Positions 49,101 to 57,073 of a stretch of DNA of 64,000 nucleotides are shown in pieces (within the stretch, counting starts at the first letter, position 1; every line of letters starts with the position of its first letter). Position numbers and translations under genes: made by a program. The notes beneath the pieces were generated by a model. The model had not been told where the DNA came from. It did not search any database and saw only the letters and a program-made list of their open reading frames with translations. This stretch comes from Corallochytrium limacisporum (taxonomy: Eukaryota; Opisthokonta): assembly GCA_002811645.1 (NCBI GenBank), contig PDIP01000012.1, forward strand, positions 54,452 to 118,451, in the 5' to 3' direction.

Positions 49101-49568
49101 GACCAGGGCACTGAGCAGGAGACGGGCCTCATTGGGCGCAATCTCTGAGCGACTGGCGCTCGTGATCAGTGCAAAGTTTCGGCAACCAAAGAAACGGTGC
49201 AGGTCGTGACAGTCACTGTCACTGAGACAGAGGCTTGAGTGTCTTTGTATGTCAATGACATCGGATTCAAGGGTGGAGAGGTCTGATAGATCCCCTTCAT
49301 CCTCGACGTCTTCTTCTTCAGGTACAGTCCCTGCACAGGAGCATCCACGGTAGTTAAGCCAAACTCGAAGTCTGTAGTCCGCATTCAACAATTTGATTGT
49401 ATCATCAATGTTAGGTCCGTTGCCAGAGTCACTGTCTTTGGTGCGGTTCACTTGCCCTTGTGACCGCCGCAACAGGGTCTCGATCTTTGCAATGGCTTTC
49501 TCCCAGCCAGTCGCGGCGGTGAAGTCATCGAGCCTAAAGTTTATGTCTTCAGGGCCTGTCTGAGCCAT
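46170..49568 (-). CDS. RAB3GAP1: Rab3 GTPase-activating protein catalytic subunit
   Basis: This 1,132-residue protein is RAB3GAP1. With RAB3GAP2 it activates the GTPase of Rab3 and acts as exchange factor for Rab18 at the ER. The diagnostic block is at residues ~820-912: LSDMEAFKAANPKG, FVRWHSPRDCKEL, LSERMRDPENLWHEIW, and KQRLLFNPTLEAERVLHWFDE. The N-terminal opening (FRLDDFTAATGWEKAI) and FYDVDEAVFEE also fit. An acidic run lies near residue 715. Residues ~375-416 are Gly/Ser-rich and unusual. Human RAB3GAP1 has 981 residues; the excess is in such linkers. It shares a 612-bp divergent region with CCZ1, another Rab regulator, which may be coincidence. Confidence 0.93.
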   Translation of the reverse strand: MAQTGPEDINFRLDDFTAATGWEKAIAKIETLLRRSQGQVNRTKDSDSGNGPNIDDTIKLLNADYRLRVWLNYRGCSCAGTVPEEEDVEDEGDLSDLSTLESDVIDIQRHSSLCLSDSDCHDLHRFFGCRNFALITSASRSEIAPNEARLLLSALVLAIESKSPIGAFVQYEAKHRRFYMGCARNDTRIMWLRSIKPSPMVPEFVHERAGVDLLEDHLRRRAATFSSNTDPNLAPLADLTVHVRRHYRHDCTNDSVAVTLRPAAGGEGGVSHDSYSDLRKLHPGSFNLGLSSEPVQSLHGSLGWGPMPAVKFTGGNETVPSKAALVQAGLCLVDDHRNGGATGVLEALVRKFVHSAQTTKQLASFVDRLGGGDVLFGGGVAAGTGPGRGSSSSSSPLLGGGGGLGGGPGAGPRDAKEALGALTSRSQAVTRNVVGGEILASTVKRAGLVVGKTFDKTLTSLQAALETPPPNKREMDHLLDIVFSASAEGAHGTIDGLPLLLKSTPFDSMGHRLASVLAVLLVFRGGLRGASLFWLQFRNRLRNAWESGQELRNVQLQQATEESTTDSSQKKDIPAAAFSKGRPDLSASLVTQKLQMIQCCIKRKVDREREKAQRSLAHSGKGSVGKHPEAVNTRTEKASSGDWNAAWGESAEGWDDADEDIKLPDDGSDEKDADEIADSAKGKEGTGEAGQGSSGDDQPQSDDEDEFYDVDEAVFEEAAEDEDDDDDDVAAITATAETPSSPKSFATLEAASFAEDATPHGVKHAHATLKLVQHPDIALNIPYTQEPAPFTEDRLHEINTSLAQLGTGLEAQRVRARLQSAGLLSDMEAFKAANPKGIFIDFVRWHSPRDCKELTGTGEDEPKFELSERMRDPENLWHEIWGLARPVPIAKQRLLFNPTLEAERVLHWFDEITTDLLVTELMGGVLQTAYKSLQDFVVDHGSPGTLKESLSTLKQAIEHDCNDVLGTMGTSVDAANYVSSVGEQAMSESLRALHHAEMLCSVWRSLAMRLGPQSQLLQPLVAKVSHSLTAGVAEGQQGADIPVAAEDLPQFLRILGFPQFGAGGAGTSGSGGFGGLPDPAAQGWEALCVGKRPHPILRGDQAAHRVLTSWSVRDGFRISTALTEDTVTSINR

Positions 49569-50180
49569 GGCGGCTTTTCACAAGTTTTCTATCAGTCCTA
49601 TGTCGATTCTCTTGTTTAGTCAATCATTGTGATCCATGTTTCCGAAGGTGAGACAAGCACTATTCAAGTTTGTTATCTTTCCCTGTCTCTTTGACTATTC
49701 TTGCGGGATGTGGTTAATATTTGTCTGTGACATGACCATTTTGCATACCTGTGCTTCAGGTCAACATGTAAACATGTCAAGGCTTCCGTGCCGGCCTCCA
49801 ATTTAGTTTGTTTTTGACGTGAGAGGGCCCAGCGGGAGGGGGGACCCCGGCACAAGTGTCCGTACTCTCCCCCTTCTCGCTCCCTCCGCGGGCAGAGGCC
49901 GGGGGTGGGGGGCGGGAATCCTCGGGAGCCCCACTGCGTCCCAACAGGCTCATCGAACCACGACTAGGGTTTGTTCTTGTCAGTGTGAGGGTACTTTCTG
50001 CCAGACTGCGGCTTTCTTGTAACGTTCTGCGCGAATAAATCGTTCTTTGAAAGTATTACCTAACAACGTCGAGTGGAATCAGACACTAACCAGAGATTGT
50101 GGAAACTAGTCATTAGGGCCCACTGCACAATGCATGGCAAGGTCTCAGTTTAAAACAGGGAAATCCCATACAGTTCCGAA
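49569..50180. other. Divergent spacer RAB3GAP1-CCZ1
   Basis: 612 bp holding two promoters. A G-rich purine stretch with GGGGG runs lies at about 49830-49930. No supported gene or RNA was found. Confidence 0.5.
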
Positions 50181-53045
50181 ATGGTGTCTGACGCACCAGA
50201 GCCGCCTCTGGGTCGTGCCAGTCGCATCAGTGCCAATAGACCAGCGCTTCGAATTGCAGAGATAATAATCTTTGCTCCGGCATTCTCCCGGTCCGAGCTC
50301 GACGGAGGTCAGAAAGTGCTGTACTTCCACCCGAGCAGAGCCTACTCTGCGTACAATGTGGAGCGGCGAGTGGGTTTTTTGCAGAGTTGCATTACATTCA
50401 CGGAGGGACGGCATGATGTTGAGGAGTCAGAACATCGGTGTACTGCAACGGTGAAGCTGGATGACATGCTGTACGTAGTTCAGGAGCTCCACGACAGTTT
50501 GGTGGCATCGACTCAGAAGAATGCGAGAAGCGGGTGTTATTTTGCGGTGGGAATACCTGCACGAATGGCTAGTCATGCAGGTCTTGCCGGATCTCGTATT
50601 GCACACCGGATCATAGAACGCATCTGGTCATTTTTGTGTATGAGTTGGCTCGGGATGGGCGAGGTCTCACGACTTGTCAACGACTTCAAGCAAGACAGCA
50701 ACATTCGCCAAAGTGGATCCCAAGACAAGGAGGCTGTAGACACCGCACAGAGACAGGAAGCATCACTCCTTATACGCCTGAATCGCATGAGAGACCTGAT
50801 TGATGCAGCTATGACTGAGATTCTGAGCAATATCAGCATGGAACGAACACTATATACAAGACGGCCCAGTGCTTTGAACTCTCTACTCTCAACGGGTACC
50901 AGTAACCTTTCTGTGCCAGTGGAATCAGGCGGTGGTGCAAGTGCCACAACAAAGCAGGAGTTGGAGCCCTTGGCTCCCTTCCAGGTTCACTGCACGGAGC
51001 ATGAGATCGATGTGGTTATTCGGGCCAACGAGAAACATCTGCTCCAGCAGCAGGAGGAAGAGGAGAACAATGGTAACGACGACAAGAAGAGCAACATTGC
51101 TGATAGCGGAAATGGTGCCGATAGTGCAATAGACAGTGGCAGCAGCGCTGAAAGTGCCAGAGACAGTTTTCCCACTGTCAGCGCGCCGGACGGACCTGCA
51201 CAGGAAGAGCCTGGGAGAAGGACACCCTCTTCCCCGCCTGCAGACCTCCCGCAGCAAGCAACCGAGAAGGGGTCCCAGCACCGCCGTAGACACGGGCCCA
51301 TAATGGCCCACAGTCAGCCGTACGCAAGCACTGTGCAATCACCTAGTGCTCTACCAGCAGGGGAGCATATCCTTCCTTCCGAGGATGCGATCGTAGCATT
51401 AAGACCCACCATCGGAGCCACTTCGGTGGCCATGGCGCGCTGTTTGCATTTCCTTGCCGGCCTGGACGCCCGATTGCGGCGCCTTTGTAATCTCAGCGAT
51501 ATGCATACCGGATCTGCGCATCTACTTGGCGGTATCATCTTCCACCATGGCCTTAGAGCCGCCTCGACGGTACCAGACATTCTGCACCCCCAACTGCGAA
51601 CATTGCAATGGCTCGCATTGTGCCGATCCAGCCATGTCCGGGGTAAAGGTGGACATTCCCACTCCCACAGCACTAGCAATAGCAACACCGCAGTGACGCG
51701 GAAAGGGACGCTAATCCAAGCCGCGACTGCTGCCGCTGGATTTCTGAGTACTGGCGCACCGTCACAGACACAGCAGGGCAAGGGCAACAATCGCGGCAAG
51801 AATTCACAGCGCCCCGAAGCGGACAGCTTGGCATCAGAGAGTTCAGCGTCATCAACAGTACTCTTTGCAACGGATTCTGACATTTACCATCGATCCGTAT
51901 TCGGAGGTGTAAGCAATCCGCCGTCACCTGCACCGATGGTTGAGGAAGACCTGCAAGAGAACCCTTTCTTTAGGGCACCCCATCCCTCTAGTACACCGCA
52001 GGGGCACCGTGACCCAGATGTAGACAACGATGAACCGCAGTCGATGAAGAGCGGCCGAGTCTCGGAAATGGAAGACACGGCTCCGCTGGCGGAAATGCTG
52101 CCGGAGCGGCTCAGAGAAATTTCTAAGATCAAAATACGACTAATGTGTACAGCAGCGCCAACTGTGGTGATGCCTGGGACGTCAGGGGCCACCACCAGCG
52201 AAGATCAGGCCAGCAACACAAATGATTCACCCCTGACTAATTCTCAACAACCGTTATCTTACACGGACACGCATGTCTGGGTGGTAACTCTGACCAGTGG
52301 ACCGTGCGTCTTGCACTACTTCCTGCGCGCCCTTCCTGACGTGGAAAGCAGTCTCGCTGATCTCTACAATAGCAATCTCTCCCTCGCCAGCAATAGCCAG
52401 ACACCGGAGCAACAGCAACAATATTCAATGAAAGTACCGAGCTTTGCCAAGCCAAGCGATGCTTTGTTGCAGGAAATTTCGCAGCGTTGGGTGGGCTTTG
52501 CTCCGCTCGCCCAATCGCTGCTGGCACAGACCCTGCGTCTGTCTGTGGTCGCGGATGGTGGACTCGTCAAGTACGTTCTTCACGACCACTCCGCGGAATT
52601 CAGCCAATCCAACCTTCATCGACGGCGGCACGGAGTGATACCCGCGCAATTTGATGCACTCGAGACGGTCTCAGACGATATGCAGAACGCCAGGACTAGT
52701 GGTGCGGGCTGCGGTAGAGACACCAGCGCAGCCACTGAGGTCGTCATGAAACTCAGCAATGATGTTTGGTGCATGTCCACGAGCATGTCATACGGTAATG
52801 CAGAGATGCCACTGACTCGTAAGCAACTGCTGGCATTGCGGATCCAGGAGGCATCATCGCAGGACGAGCACACTGAAGAGCCTCAGGTCAAACAAAGTAC
52901 TGTAACACCGCAACCATTCCGTCACGAAACCACGGCACTCCTGGCACCAAAGATCTCCGAGCTTGCGTCTGTGGCCACTGAACTCGCAAAACTGGGCCAG
53001 CGCTTCCCGGAGACCACTGCGCCTGGGACTGCACCGCCATCTTGA
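50181..53045 (+). CDS. CCZ1: CCZ1, Mon1-Ccz1 Rab7 exchange-factor subunit
   Basis: This 954-residue protein is a CCZ1 homologue. CCZ1 with MON1 activates Rab7 for late-endosome and vacuole fusion. The start of the conserved region, EIIIFAPAFSR then KVLYFHPSRAYSAYNVERRVGF, matches the longin opening of CCZ1 (IYNP...ILFYHP...VG). It is followed by an amphipathic helix (VQELHDSLV) and MSWLGMGEV. The later longin blocks are visible around residues 385-440, 640-760 and 830-900. Yeast Ccz1 has about 700 and human about 480 residues. Here Ser/Gln/Asn-rich linkers (residues ~290-385, 490-650) account for the extra length. The linkers are not found in animal CCZ1. It converges on the KATNIP-like gene at 122 bp. 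Confidence 0.85.
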   Translation: MVSDAPEPPLGRASRISANRPALRIAEIIIFAPAFSRSELDGGQKVLYFHPSRAYSAYNVERRVGFLQSCITFTEGRHDVEESEHRCTATVKLDDMLYVVQELHDSLVASTQKNARSGCYFAVGIPARMASHAGLAGSRIAHRIIERIWSFLCMSWLGMGEVSRLVNDFKQDSNIRQSGSQDKEAVDTAQRQEASLLIRLNRMRDLIDAAMTEILSNISMERTLYTRRPSALNSLLSTGTSNLSVPVESGGGASATTKQELEPLAPFQVHCTEHEIDVVIRANEKHLLQQQEEEENNGNDDKKSNIADSGNGADSAIDSGSSAESARDSFPTVSAPDGPAQEEPGRRTPSSPPADLPQQATEKGSQHRRRHGPIMAHSQPYASTVQSPSALPAGEHILPSEDAIVALRPTIGATSVAMARCLHFLAGLDARLRRLCNLSDMHTGSAHLLGGIIFHHGLRAASTVPDILHPQLRTLQWLALCRSSHVRGKGGHSHSHSTSNSNTAVTRKGTLIQAATAAAGFLSTGAPSQTQQGKGNNRGKNSQRPEADSLASESSASSTVLFATDSDIYHRSVFGGVSNPPSPAPMVEEDLQENPFFRAPHPSSTPQGHRDPDVDNDEPQSMKSGRVSEMEDTAPLAEMLPERLREISKIKIRLMCTAAPTVVMPGTSGATTSEDQASNTNDSPLTNSQQPLSYTDTHVWVVTLTSGPCVLHYFLRALPDVESSLADLYNSNLSLASNSQTPEQQQQYSMKVPSFAKPSDALLQEISQRWVGFAPLAQSLLAQTLRLSVVADGGLVKYVLHDHSAEFSQSNLHRRRHGVIPAQFDALETVSDDMQNARTSGAGCGRDTSAATEVVMKLSNDVWCMSTSMSYGNAEMPLTRKQLLALRIQEASSQDEHTEEPQVKQSTVTPQPFRHETTALLAPKISELASVATELAKLGQRFPETTAPGTAPPS

Positions 53046-53167
53046 GATGTGACGGCTACGATGTTTGTTTAAAGAATTTGAAATACATCTATACGCAAGT
53101 ATTTGTAATGAAAGCAAACGACTTCTGGATTTTAGAAGACCGTTTGTGCCTATCCTTTCCTTATGAG

Positions 53168-55630
53168 CTATCGCACTATACCCGTGGTCGGCCGGTGCCC
53201 TGGGTCGACATCAAATGGCAAACCGTGCGGTTCATTATGCGTGAAACCTTGAACCACCTTTCCATTGTCTGTAAATTGCACGTCTTGTTCACTCTCCCAA
53301 TGGTACAGCGAGTCCCATTCCTGTTTAAGTATCGCCTCGTCATCGGTGAAGAGCACCGACTGGCCCCAGTTTCGGGTCGATGACAACGCGTGGTTTTCCT
53401 CTTGCTGCAGAGGTGCCTGCCGCAACATACCCTGGTAGACCAGAATGTCATCCACCAGAATCTCAAACGACTTGACACCCCGTGACGGTGTTCGTGAATA
53501 GTTGTAGAACTTTATCCGGCTCAGAGTGACAGGTTCTGGGAAGTGGATAATGATCAGATTAGGGCTGCGTTTACTGCCATTTCCTTTCCCGGTGGCATTC
53601 CGATTTGGGCGTTTCAGAGCGGAAGCACACGGTGCCAACCACATGTGGCGTTCATTGTAGGTCGTGTTCGTGCCGTCAAAAAGATTTTCAGGTTTGCGTA
53701 TATCATGCTTTTGGTTCGGCAGATCGCACACTCCTCGGGGAACGACAGTAACGTGCTCCATCGTAATGGGGATCTTTTCTCCGGTCTCGTCGTAGAGATC
53801 GATGCCGTTCAGACCAATGTAGTGGTTGTCTGCCCAGGCGTTGAGCAAACGGAAAGTAATGATGAAGCCGGACGGAAGGATCGGAGGTTCATAGACTTCC
53901 TCGGCGATCGATACAGTGCTCAGCGTACGCAACGGGCCTGTGTCGTCTTCCTCAGCCCTTCCATGGTGCACGACGTGACGGGTAGATATCTGTGAGGGAA
54001 CGCGTTTATGGGTATCCAAGGTCGGCCTTCGGTCATCAATAGCAGACTGTTCCATGGTGGGCAAATTAGATTGGCTTGTGTCAATAGGACTACAGTATTG
54101 CGCCTGCTGCTGGCTCTGGGTGGATGGGATCGAGGGCGTGGCTTCGAGAGAAACGCGTGGAGCACGAGCCCGCGAGCTAAAGTGGAATTCCTGCCCAAAA
54201 TCAAACAGTGCGTGGCCGGGCGCCTTACGGATTAAAAAGCCATCCGCGGGACTGGCAATGCGTTCATCACAGTGCACAATCAACCGTTTCACGCCCCGGT
54301 ATGTGTCATCCATGCACTTGTTGTAGTTCCAAAGCCGCAAGCCAGTTACAGCCATTGCATGCGGGAGATGCAGCCAGATGCGATGGCGCGTCCCGGGAGT
54401 GAAAGGGATTAGCCACATATGAAAGTCATCGCAGGTAGAATTGACGCCGTCTAGAAGTTTGTCGGAGGTACGATAGTCCCCAGTGCAACCAGGAATGTCA
54501 TTCAGGTCCCGGGGCAGGGAAGAGACATGGTACATCGGATCGAGAGGAACGATATCGCCGTTCAAGCCGAGCACTTGAATCCCATTCAGCCCAACGTAAT
54601 AGGGATCACCCCAGTTTCGTGTGATATCGAGGGTAATCTCCTTAACGTCGGGAAAGAAGCCGGATAGTGACAGTTCGTGGTGTTGCAGACCGATGCTAAG
54701 CTGGCTCCGTGCAGTGATCAAAGGCGTCGTCCACGTACTGCCACTACCGGGTGAGGATCCCCCTAGAGAGGAGGTGCGCGGCAGAATCGGGAGCAAAGGT
54801 TTCGCTTGCACACGCGAGTTCTGTGCTTGTCCCGGTTCTTGTCGTTGCTCGCTTTCTGCATTATTGACGTCATCATAACATTCCTCTTCATAAGGATCTG
54901 GTCGGTCTCCTAGACTCACTGTAGCGCCTGTGGGTGCCCTCGACGTACACTTCCGATTATGGGCACTAATATGGATCCGCTTATCAGTGTCATGTTGAGC
55001 GATCTCGAGAGAGTCTACACTCCACTTTCGCCTTGGTGTCTTGCTCATGCGGGTAACCTGTGGCTGCTGCTCGGCGCCAAGCTGTTCTGGTTCCTGATTC
55101 CAAATGCTGGCCTGGTTCCTGCCTGCTGAATCACGATGGGACCCATGTTCGGCAGTCTTTGGTGTTTCGGCCTTCCGTTCTGGCTGCTTGCGGTGGTGCG
55201 GGGTTCCAGTCACCGAGTCGGTATATCCATGGGCATTAAAGCCTTGGATATTCTGTGGGTGACGACGGTGGGCTTGCCGTGCGGCTGCCATCTGCGATGA
55301 TCCCTTCTTACTTGAAGACCTCTGTCTGTGTTGATCCTGGTTAGTGCCGTTGAAATACATGCTAAACCCTTGCTCTCTCTTTTCCTCGGACGAATTTTCT
55401 TCCTTAGCCTTGAGTTTCTTCATAATTCGATTCCGTTCGCTGACCAGCAGCACATATTCCCTCTGTCTCCGTTCTGCGAGTGTCAGATTGGAGCCAGTGG
55501 ACCGTCCATACTTCGGCACGTCGGTCCCATGAACGGTTGACGAGGCACTGCCACCATATGCAGCTGCACAACTGCCAGTGGGGGTTGACTTGACGCGGTC
55601 AATATCCTTCCAGGATCTCTGGTCACCCAT
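53168..55630 (-). CDS. KATNIP-like katanin-interacting protein (DUF4457)
   Basis: This 820-residue protein resembles KATNIP (KIAA0556), which in animals binds katanin and microtubules at the base of cilia. Two DUF4457-type repeats are visible. The first (residues ~330-490) includes NWGDPYYVGLNGIQVLG and FHMWLIPFTPG. The second (residues ~560-790) includes NAWADNHYIGLNGIDLYD and NTTYNERHMWLAPC, then SRIKFYNYSRTPSRGVKSFEILVDD with an LFTDDEAIL ending, as in KATNIP. The N-terminal 300 residues are Arg/Ser/Gln-rich and disordered. Human KATNIP is about 1,618 residues, so only the repeats are kept. The family match is good; the ciliary role is inherited from the family, not shown here. Confidence 0.85.
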   Translation of the reverse strand: MGDQRSWKDIDRVKSTPTGSCAAAYGGSASSTVHGTDVPKYGRSTGSNLTLAERRQREYVLLVSERNRIMKKLKAKEENSSEEKREQGFSMYFNGTNQDQHRQRSSSKKGSSQMAAARQAHRRHPQNIQGFNAHGYTDSVTGTPHHRKQPERKAETPKTAEHGSHRDSAGRNQASIWNQEPEQLGAEQQPQVTRMSKTPRRKWSVDSLEIAQHDTDKRIHISAHNRKCTSRAPTGATVSLGDRPDPYEEECYDDVNNAESEQRQEPGQAQNSRVQAKPLLPILPRTSSLGGSSPGSGSTWTTPLITARSQLSIGLQHHELSLSGFFPDVKEITLDITRNWGDPYYVGLNGIQVLGLNGDIVPLDPMYHVSSLPRDLNDIPGCTGDYRTSDKLLDGVNSTCDDFHMWLIPFTPGTRHRIWLHLPHAMAVTGLRLWNYNKCMDDTYRGVKRLIVHCDERIASPADGFLIRKAPGHALFDFGQEFHFSSRARAPRVSLEATPSIPSTQSQQQAQYCSPIDTSQSNLPTMEQSAIDDRRPTLDTHKRVPSQISTRHVVHHGRAEEDDTGPLRTLSTVSIAEEVYEPPILPSGFIITFRLLNAWADNHYIGLNGIDLYDETGEKIPITMEHVTVVPRGVCDLPNQKHDIRKPENLFDGTNTTYNERHMWLAPCASALKRPNRNATGKGNGSKRSPNLIIIHFPEPVTLSRIKFYNYSRTPSRGVKSFEILVDDILVYQGMLRQAPLQQEENHALSSTRNWGQSVLFTDDEAILKQEWDSLYHWESEQDVQFTDNGKVVQGFTHNEPHGLPFDVDPGHRPTTGIVR

Positions 55631-56328
55631 ATTTTGCGGTCTACGATTCTACGGCGTGAAGTCTCGCCTTGCAGGCGGGAGTCAAAGAGTGGTACATCAC
55701 ATATTTCTTCACTGGTCCAACAACCCATGCATCACACAGACCCCCCGACGGGGAGTCTCTTCTACAGCCGATGTGTGTAAATACCAAGGTCGAGATGCCA
55801 GTGTGAATTCCTCTACAATGCCCACGCTCGATCTGTTCCACTCCGTCTTCTGACAAAAAGCCACTCACCTGGCAGCTGCCCCCAGCACCGCTCACCCCTC
55901 CGCCTCCCTGGCCCATCCGCACCGTACCGCCGGCCGTCGTTGAGGACTTCCGCGCCCTTACCCGCTCGCAGGCACCCTCCACGGTGCCGTCCCTCCGCGG
56001 GCCTGTGGCCCGAAAGACCCCTCTCACCCAGTTCCCTTCGCTTTTCCCCTCTCTCTCTCTCTCCCCCCCCCCACTTCGGGGACCAGGGCCAACATCCCGG
56101 TCTTCTCGCAATGGGCGACTGGTGCCCTGTTGCGTTCTTTGGCTTTCTTCTACTGAACATCCGCCCGAAAAGGGACTAAAGAAGTATCCTGATGATTTGT
56201 GTTGATGGCTATCCTTTCGCATCTTACTCTTCTAGAAAGCTAGTTAAGGTCAAAAATGGTAGCATAGCATTGTAACACAGAGGAATGTCCGACATCCAAG
56301 TCTACGCTTGTGTTGCGTGTCAATAAGA
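55631..56328. other. Divergent spacer KATNIP-bL32m
   Basis: 698 bp of promoter DNA. The left half is moderate in GC. The middle has a polypyrimidine stretch (CT repeats at about 56050-56062 followed by C10 at 56063-56072). Open frames of over 100 codons here are on opposite strands across this low-complexity sequence and are not called. Confidence 0.5.
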
Positions 56329-57021
56329 ATGGCGGGGATAGTCACGCGGCTCGCTTCCTCCCTGGTGGAGCAGTGCAGCTTACACAGCAGATCAGCACAG
56401 GCTGGTCTCTCAATAACTTTGACTTGTAAGTTTCTTGGGTTTGCCAGTTCCAGTGATCAAGACGACCCATCTGAAAGTACAGCCTATTGCCCCGCCCTAA
56501 GCCTTGCTGGCCTTAGTAGCGCTAGTGATGGCACTGTGAACGAGGAAATGGTAAATGGTCTGCTCGGCGACTGGAACGGACTCTTATGGAACTACACTCC
56601 AAAGAAGCGCAAGGGATTGAGTCACCGTCGCCACCGGCATAATACGCAAGTTCCAAAGAACCGCATGGATATTGATCACTGTCTATGGTGCGGAGAATGG
56701 AAGGAAAAGTACGCAAGTTGTATCCATTGTACATCCAAAGCCCTGTGGGAAACCACGTTCACTCGGGCACAGAGCTTCGTAGACTCGTCAAAGAAGGGTG
56801 TTCAGGACTGGCGTCGTTTCATTTATACTGAACTGACGGAGCAACAGAAGGCTGTGGTCCATGCATGGTTCAATGACAACCAGGAACCGCTGCACTACAA
56901 GCTGACCTCCAAGCAACATTATAAGTACAAGAGAGACAAGACCCGCATGCTCAAAGATCAGTCTAAGGTACCAGAGCCTCGTCCCGGTTATCGCGTGGTG
57001 CCTTCTGAGAGATTGATATAG
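56329..57021 (+). CDS. MRPL32: Mitochondrial ribosomal protein bL32m
   Basis: This 230-residue protein is the mitochondrial form of ribosomal protein bL32, in the large subunit. The core (residues ~88-135) has PKKRKGLSHRRHRHNTQ and a four-cysteine zinc ribbon, CLWC then CIHC, separated by GEWKEKYAS. Both are features of bL32. The ATG at 56329 starts a basic, Ser/Leu-rich presequence without early acidic residues. The reading frame could be extended by seven codons, but only to a TTG. The C-terminal 90 residues are a helical, Lys/Arg-rich extension beyond bacterial L32 (about 57 residues). A GTAAGT in the presequence could be a splice donor, but no acceptor that keeps the frame is evident. It converges on the golgin gene with only 52 bp between. 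Confidence 0.88.
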   Translation: MAGIVTRLASSLVEQCSLHSRSAQAGLSITLTCKFLGFASSSDQDDPSESTAYCPALSLAGLSSASDGTVNEEMVNGLLGDWNGLLWNYTPKKRKGLSHRRHRHNTQVPKNRMDIDHCLWCGEWKEKYASCIHCTSKALWETTFTRAQSFVDSSKKGVQDWRRFIYTELTEQQKAVVHAWFNDNQEPLHYKLTSKQHYKYKRDKTRMLKDQSKVPEPRPGYRVVPSERLI

Positions 57022-57073
57022 AAGATAATATTACAATAGACACATATATACATAGAAATGTATACGACGTTCT

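Noticed and set aside
56425..56460. A possible intron (GTAAGT ... CAG) in the bL32m presequence
   Set aside because: The candidate is only about 28 nt and would shift the frame; the uninterrupted frame gives a sensible presequence.
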